From the NCBI GenBank assembly GCA_047639675.1, contig JBLIOI010000008.1:4654-68653 (forward strand): 64,000 nt of DNA. Direction: 5' to 3'. Positions 59,114 through 64,000 of the stretch are shown here, one piece after another; the stretch's first letter is position 1, and every line of letters starts with the position of its first letter. The stretch comes from JABACD01 sp047639675. GTDB taxonomy: Bacteria > Planctomycetota > UBA1135 > GCA-002686595. The position numbers and the translations under genes were made by a program. Under the pieces are notes generated by a model, which saw nothing but the letters and a program-made list of their open reading frames with translations, searched no databases and was not told where the DNA came from.

Positions 59114-61381
59114 CTATTCATCAAAGGAGAGGTTCTGCAGGGTCCAGGAGTCGGCCTCGATAAAGACTCGTTTGCGTGACTCCTCGTGGTCCACAACGAG
59201 CAAGTCATACTCTCCAGGCGGGACGCTCAGGAACACGAAGGCGCCTTCGCGTTCCGACTTACAGATCTGCGGCTGCAGTCCAGCGTCCGGATCGACAGGC
59301 TCAATGCGTAGATGGGTGCCAACGTTCGCAGCACCACTCGAAGTGGAGACGGTACCACCGAGAGTTCCGGTCGGCGGCTTGGGCGGAGCCGGCACAGGCA
59401 CGGTCCAGTTCTCCAGCACCACGTCGCGTACGTCATCCATTCCCGACGCAATCTGGAGCGGCTCGCCCAGCTCCGCGTCCGGCCAGAAGACCGCATTGCC
59501 AGTGTCGAGCGCTGTGGGCGCTTCGCCAAGAAGACTGTAGGACCCGGGCACAATGTTACCGATGCGCCACTCACCATCGACGCCGCTCTTCGCGCGTCGC
59601 AGACTGGTCCCATCCCCCTCATTCTTAGGCTGCAGATAGACCGTTCCACCGACCACCCGCGCGCTCTGGGAATCGAGTAGAGCCCCGTGCAGGTTACCGC
59701 CTTCTAGCAGCACGACATCGCCGATATCTAGATCTCCTTGCGCCTCGACTAGCAGGGAATGCACGCTCACTTGGTGCAAATTGGCCGAGCGCGCCACCAC
59801 CTGATAGGTGGCCGCGCTGAGGTTCTCGAGCGCGAAGAGCCCCATTTTGTCGCTGCGCGCGTGGGCTACAGTCGCTTCGCTGGCGAAAAAGTCGCCAAGC
59901 GCGGCCATCATTGGATCGTCAGACCAAGTGTCATCCCGGGAGGCAATGCGTCCTCCATGAACCGCAGCTCCGCTGGAGTCAACCAAGCGGCCACGAATGG
60001 TTGCTCCGCGGGTGAGCGCGATTTGAATGCCTGCAACTGAGCCCCCGCCGTCATTGTCGATCAGCGGAGAGTAGGAGGGCGCGAAACCTTCCGCGCGGAC
60101 TTCAATCACAAAACTCCCGCGAGGTTTTCTGACGGAGAGAACGAAGGCCCCAGCGCTCGCCCCTCTCACTTCCTGGAAGGGTTCACGCGGAACCGAGGGG
60201 CTGGAGTCCGATGACTTGGCTCGAAGACGCAAGCTGAACTGGCTTGGCAGCTGTCCACCACCGGGAACTGTCAGCACTCCACTGAATGTCACGTGAGTCT
60301 CGAGCACGAGCTCTAACTCTTGCTGCGGTGTTGCCACTTCCGTACGTACCCCGGGATTGTAGCCTTGGGCTCTAAAGAGCACCTGGTAGGTGCCTCCTTG
60401 CAGTCTTGGCATCTCGAAGCTCCCGTCGGCTGCCGTGACCGTTCGACTGTGCGGCACGAGGAAGTAAGCGCTGCGATCCACCGCGACAACATCGGCACCG
60501 CCCACAGGATTTCCAGAGTCATCCACGACGCGCCCCGCCATCTGCGCAGGTGACTGCAACTGGAAATCAACTTTGTGCGCGGGCCCGGTAGCGTCCGAAA
60601 AAATCAGACTCTGAATTCTCGTAAGTGTCCCGAAACCCTCGCATTCGACGGTTAGGTAGCGTGTTCCGTCGGCGACGCCGAGAATCCCATACTCCCCAAG
60701 CTCGTCGGTAACGGCGGTTAAACGATCGACTGAAGGCTGTGGATCGCCCGGGTTCCAGCGCGAATCGAGATGCAATTGCGCGCCTTCGATCGCCAAGCCA
60801 AATTGGTTCGTGACGGTTCCACGTACGCGTTTTCCGTAGCGCAAGATGATCGGCGGAAGTTCAGAAGCCCCGAAGTCCTCGACCAAGACGCCGGAGACTC
60901 GGACCTGCGCGATTTCCGAGTGGCGCACCATCAACGCGTGCTGGTCGCCGGGCGGCAAATCCAGAAAGCTAAACCGTCCGTCATCGCCGGTAACTACTTG
61001 CGGGCGCTCGATAAGCGGCAGATCCGCCTTGTCGCTCGCCTCATCCATGAAGGTCACCGTGCAGCCGGCCAACGGTGTATTCGCCGCATCTACCACCACA
61101 CCGCGCAGCTCGTTGGCATCGATCTCAGTCAAGTCGTTGAGGGCCGCCACCGGCTGCTCGGGCTCGGTCTGCGTTTCCACCTCGACCCGAGCAGTATTTT
61201 CAGCTCCGGAGCCGGATCCCTGGTGCGCCTGGAGGTCGGTGTCTACATTTTCCGCGCCGGGAGCAACAGCTTCGCCGGGGCCATTGAGCCCCTCGCTGCC
61301 GGAATAGGACTCTAAGGAGAAGTAGAGCACCAGGCCGGCAACAATCGCCAGCAAGAAAACCAAGATCGGAACCGGTCGCAT
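59114..61381 (-). CDS. Large membrane-anchored protein with carboxypeptidase-regulatory-like repeats
   Basis: 755 residues from the ATG at 61381, the first Met of a clean signal anchor (PVPILVFLLAIVAGLVLYF); an open frame further up has no such start. A Glu/Gln-rich linker leads to at least five repeat units of the CarboxypepD_reg form: LRGVVVDAANTPLAGCTVTF, VRGTVTNQFGLAIEGAQLHL, MAGRVVDDSGNPVGGADVVA, IRGRLVDSSGAAVHGGRIA and a C-terminal GTLGGTVSTSSG unit. No catalytic domain. A surface or periplasmic structural protein, similar in build to 47256-49259. Confidence 0.8.
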   Translation of the reverse strand: MRPVPILVFLLAIVAGLVLYFSLESYSGSEGLNGPGEAVAPGAENVDTDLQAHQGSGSGAENTARVEVETQTEPEQPVAALNDLTEIDANELRGVVVDAANTPLAGCTVTFMDEASDKADLPLIERPQVVTGDDGRFSFLDLPPGDQHALMVRHSEIAQVRVSGVLVEDFGASELPPIILRYGKRVRGTVTNQFGLAIEGAQLHLDSRWNPGDPQPSVDRLTAVTDELGEYGILGVADGTRYLTVECEGFGTLTRIQSLIFSDATGPAHKVDFQLQSPAQMAGRVVDDSGNPVGGADVVAVDRSAYFLVPHSRTVTAADGSFEMPRLQGGTYQVLFRAQGYNPGVRTEVATPQQELELVLETHVTFSGVLTVPGGGQLPSQFSLRLRAKSSDSSPSVPREPFQEVRGASAGAFVLSVRKPRGSFVIEVRAEGFAPSYSPLIDNDGGGSVAGIQIALTRGATIRGRLVDSSGAAVHGGRIASRDDTWSDDPMMAALGDFFASEATVAHARSDKMGLFALENLSAATYQVVARSANLHQVSVHSLLVEAQGDLDIGDVVLLEGGNLHGALLDSQSARVVGGTVYLQPKNEGDGTSLRRAKSGVDGEWRIGNIVPGSYSLLGEAPTALDTGNAVFWPDAELGEPLQIASGMDDVRDVVLENWTVPVPAPPKPPTGTLGGTVSTSSGAANVGTHLRIEPVDPDAGLQPQICKSEREGAFVFLSVPPGEYDLLVVDHEESRKRVFIEADSWTLQNLSFDE

Positions 61382-61486
61382 GAAAGTCGAGGGGCAAGAG
61401 TGATGTGCGGAGGAACTCAGACACGAGCTCCGGACTCCGACGATTCTAACCGCCCAATCTTCCACTCTGTTGCCTCACCCCAGCAA

Positions 61487-64000
61487 CTATCTCCGGTCGC
61501 CCTCAATCGTCACTTCACGGACTTCCAATAGCTCCACGGAGCGGAAGGACAGGACCCCGGCTTGACCACCATCCTTGGGCGGTCGGTGAAATCCCGAATC
61601 GACGACCTTTCCATCGATCGACGCCATCAGGCGGCCACTACCCGGCGACAAGCGCAAAGTGATCGTATGCTCTTCCCCCTGCTGGAGACCAGAGAACACT
61701 TCGCCCTCACCCCTGCGCGCACGCCGTGCAACGTCGATCAGAGAGGTCGTATCACAGAGGAACCGTGCTGGCCCCAAACCACTCTGTCCGCTGAAGATTG
61801 CATGGAAGCCAAAGGCAGAAATGCTGAGCAACTCCGCTGCTGAATCCTCCGGCTGGCGCATGCGCAACTTAACTTCGAGAGTTCCGCTAGCGACGAGAAG
61901 CGGATCTTTGAAACGAATACTCGGGCTCGTGCGCTGGCCAAACTCCACTAGATCCGTACACGGCACCGAACTCCAACCCTCACCTCCGAAGAACCAGTCG
62001 CCCATCTCCCACGTGCCCACCTCACGCTGGGCGAGGTCGAAACGCATGAGCACACGACCGTAGTGCGGGAAGCTTGCCTCGCTCGGACGGAACGCTTCAC
62101 GAAACTCGATCAGGGTTGAGGGCGGCGCACTCGATTCCAACTCGCGCCGCTTCTGTACCAGGAGAGAAATCGCACTGCCGCTAAGCACGTCGCGATAGCC
62201 ACGGAGCAAGCGTGCAATCTCCAAGGAACGAAGGCCTGGATCCATGGCCTCTGCATCCACTCCGGTGAGGCGTTGAAGTTCTTCTTCGCCATGCTTGCGA
62301 CGCATCTTCAGGAGTCCCTGCTCTTCGCCGAGTTCCTTGGCCACACGCAATCCGAGGTCGAAGTAGATCAGGGCTCCGCCTTGCAGTGCCTCACTTTCGA
62401 GCATCTCGCTTGCAGCGCTGAAATCGCCTTCGTGGTAGTAGAAGAGTGCCAGTTGCAATTGCAGGCCAATGTCCTTTTCCAGGTCTGCACCCTCCAATGC
62501 GAAGCGTGCGACAGCTTGCGCGCCGAGCAGGGTACCCTCGACTTCAGCCGAGGGGCGCAATAGGTAAACAAGCGGGCTACCGCCGGTTTCACGCAACCTG
62601 AAGCCATACTCGAGTGCATCGCCGCGCAAATCCACCTTTCCAACAACCCCAATGCTTCCTTGGCGCAACGAAACGGTTTTTCCTTTCAAGCGTTCGAGAC
62701 CCATCGAAGCGCGCAACAAGAAAGCAGCAAGCTCCTGCGCACCTTCTAGCCGAACAGCAACCGTGTCCTGTAGGACCCTTAGGACCTCGTCATCGAGGTG
62801 TGCTTGCCAGAACAGAATCGCACCGTCGTAGTCACGCTGCGCGTAGAATCCGCTCGCCTCTTGGACGAGCTGCTCCAGCGCCAACCCCCCTGCCTCTTGC
62901 GCACGCTCATCATTCAGGTCCTGGAGCAAGTTGCGACTCTTGGCATACTCCGAGAGACTGCGCTGCTGTGGGGCGCGCTCTAGGCACTCGCGATCGATAC
63001 GATGCCGTCCGAGAAGAGTATCGAACTCATTATCAAAGGCCTCCAATGGCCTCGTTCCAGAGTTCGTTCGAATCCTTTCGCCTACGGCCTCTGCCAAGCG
63101 CTGAACTGCGGGCAACAGAACTTTGGAATCTAAGTCTGTCCAGGCTATTTCAAGCTCTTGTGCTCGCTCTTCAATCTCAGTCAGGATCGGGGCCAACCCT
63201 TGCCAGAGCTCAACTTGATCCAATCCTCGCCGATCGGCGTTCGCGCTCTCACACAGGGCCGCCGGCCCAGCGGCTAGGAGACGGCGCGCCTCATCCCAAG
63301 CTCCGGCTTGTCGCTTGCGCTCTACATCGAGAAGGAGCACGCCGCGCACATAAACAGAGACCGACGAGAGCGCTCCATTCAGCGCACTCTCGCGCCGTTC
63401 CTTCAAGGTTCGCTCGTAGTTCGCCAGGCGCCTTTCGAAGCTCAAGCGCTCCATCTCTATCGGCAAGTCCTTAGGCGCGTAGCCCGTCCGAACCACTAGG
63501 CGCTCGGAGAGATCCGGCCCAAGCAACCGATCCGCCAAGTCGAATTCTCGATCTGAGATCAAGGAGTTCAACTCCTTCCCCGCCTGATTCCAGAAGCTCG
63601 CGAGTTCTTCTCGCAAGCGCTGACGGACCTTTCCTCGCGCTTGCTCCAACGCAAGTCGGTGGTTGTCCGATACGTGTTCGCTCAGCCCATCGAGCTCTGC
63701 GAAAGCGGAAGCCAAGGACATCTTACCGGCGGCGAAGGTGCGCTCGAATCGCTCAATAGGTCGCCATGAAAGATCTTGCCGTGAATCTGTTTCGAGCGGT
63801 TCTACAAAATCAGCGGACCACGGCTTCCAAACCAAGAGTACGAATAAAAGAGCCATGGCCCCGGCGAAGGTGGCCATCATTAGCATCCCCCGATTCTCCC
63901 CCTTCGTCGGATCGAGCGGTTCCAGGGAGCCGCGCTTGATCGCCGGCGCCTTGTGCGCAGCAACCAGCGCCAAGTCTGCGCGCATTTCCGCCGCGGCAAA
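61487..64000 (-). CDS. Probable membrane Ser/Thr protein kinase, C-terminal part (cut by window edge)
   Basis: The frame is open through the right edge: before the Met at 63985 it reads FAAAE. The first visible residues, FAAAEMRADLALVAAHK, resemble the end of a bacterial Hanks-type kinase domain (xAxEMxxDL), so the kinase domain itself is probably outside the window (inference). Then come a basic linker, one membrane helix (about 36-53 after that Met) and a ~780-residue extracytoplasmic part: long charged helices with repeat-like stretches, and a C-terminal beta domain of LamG/concanavalin type (GTLEVKLRMRQPED; EHTITLRLSPGSGRLMASID). If the gene starts inside the window, the ATG at 63985 would be the start and it would be a plain membrane protein of 832 residues. 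Confidence 0.7.
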   Translation of the reverse strand, partial: FAAAEMRADLALVAAHKAPAIKRGSLEPLDPTKGENRGMLMMATFAGAMALLFVLLVWKPWSADFVEPLETDSRQDLSWRPIERFERTFAAGKMSLASAFAELDGLSEHVSDNHRLALEQARGKVRQRLREELASFWNQAGKELNSLISDREFDLADRLLGPDLSERLVVRTGYAPKDLPIEMERLSFERRLANYERTLKERRESALNGALSSVSVYVRGVLLLDVERKRQAGAWDEARRLLAAGPAALCESANADRRGLDQVELWQGLAPILTEIEERAQELEIAWTDLDSKVLLPAVQRLAEAVGERIRTNSGTRPLEAFDNEFDTLLGRHRIDRECLERAPQQRSLSEYAKSRNLLQDLNDERAQEAGGLALEQLVQEASGFYAQRDYDGAILFWQAHLDDEVLRVLQDTVAVRLEGAQELAAFLLRASMGLERLKGKTVSLRQGSIGVVGKVDLRGDALEYGFRLRETGGSPLVYLLRPSAEVEGTLLGAQAVARFALEGADLEKDIGLQLQLALFYYHEGDFSAASEMLESEALQGGALIYFDLGLRVAKELGEEQGLLKMRRKHGEEELQRLTGVDAEAMDPGLRSLEIARLLRGYRDVLSGSAISLLVQKRRELESSAPPSTLIEFREAFRPSEASFPHYGRVLMRFDLAQREVGTWEMGDWFFGGEGWSSVPCTDLVEFGQRTSPSIRFKDPLLVASGTLEVKLRMRQPEDSAAELLSISAFGFHAIFSGQSGLGPARFLCDTTSLIDVARRARRGEGEVFSGLQQGEEHTITLRLSPGSGRLMASIDGKVVDSGFHRPPKDGGQAGVLSFRSVELLEVREVTIEGDRR

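Noticed and set aside
62614..63474. Long plus-strand open frame (286 codons) opposite the probable kinase gene
   Set aside because: Arg/Pro/Ser-rich shadow translation; the minus-strand frame has a coherent membrane anchor and domain structure.
1..64000. CRISPR arrays, tRNA or rRNA genes, prophage
   Set aside because: No regularly spaced direct repeats, cloverleaf-like stretches, rRNA-like sequence or phage structural genes were seen in the intergenic spaces. The only tandem array is the coding repeat in rpsF.

Overview
The window reads as a chromosome segment of a Gram-negative, lipid A-making bacterium, most likely a member of the Planctomycetota or a close relative. The base composition is moderately GC-rich. 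The lineage call is inference from gene content: an LpxC-FabZ fusion, twin-arginine-exported Gfo/Idh/MocA oxidoreductases, several sulfatase-fold proteins, DUF1570-like secreted proteins, big secreted proteins built from carboxypeptidase-regulatory-like repeats, and a Y1 transposase of the REP-associated type. No rRNA or tRNA gene and no CRISPR array was seen.

Left part (1-16911), almost all on the minus strand: a housekeeping block read as glmU, prs, rplY, pth, rpsF, rpsR, rplI, dnaB, bamA, lpxD, lpxC-fabZ, lpxA and a Gfo/Idh/MocA oxidoreductase, followed by a prolyl oligopeptidase and the start of ileS. It joins UDP-GlcNAc supply (GlmU) to lipid A synthesis (LpxA/C/D), outer-membrane protein assembly (BamA) and translation/replication genes. 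Many genes overlap by 1-4 bases.

16912-18678 is a non-housekeeping island: a G-rich stretch, then a RAYT-type Y1 transposase held between two inverted arms of about 230 bases (about 90% identical over a 180-base core). 18679-33764 is mostly minus strand: a pair of secreted DUF1570-like proteins, one with and one without the zinc motif; a sulfatase-fold protein that has lost its catalytic residues; a polyprenol-phosphate-mannose-synthase-like enzyme divergent from a GT-C glycosyltransferase and a sulfatase; a Gfo / ApbE / Gfo / c-heme membrane protein operon; and an acyl-CoA dehydrogenase with an ACT-domain partner.

33845-64000 holds secreted and envelope proteins (tandem paralogues, a subtilase, an M14 carboxypeptidase, modular surface proteins, a HEAT-repeat protein, a TMTC-like membrane TPR protein), a second lipoprotein-like sulfatase, Psd, and the C-terminal part of a probable membrane Ser/Thr kinase cut by the right edge.

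The most notable single gene is at 43460-44515: a secreted thioredoxin-fold protein whose redox motif reads W-(UGA)-G-P-C. The reading frame is open across the UGA and a bacterial-SECIS-like hairpin lies at a suitable distance, so it is probably a selenoprotein that a standard gene caller would split in two.
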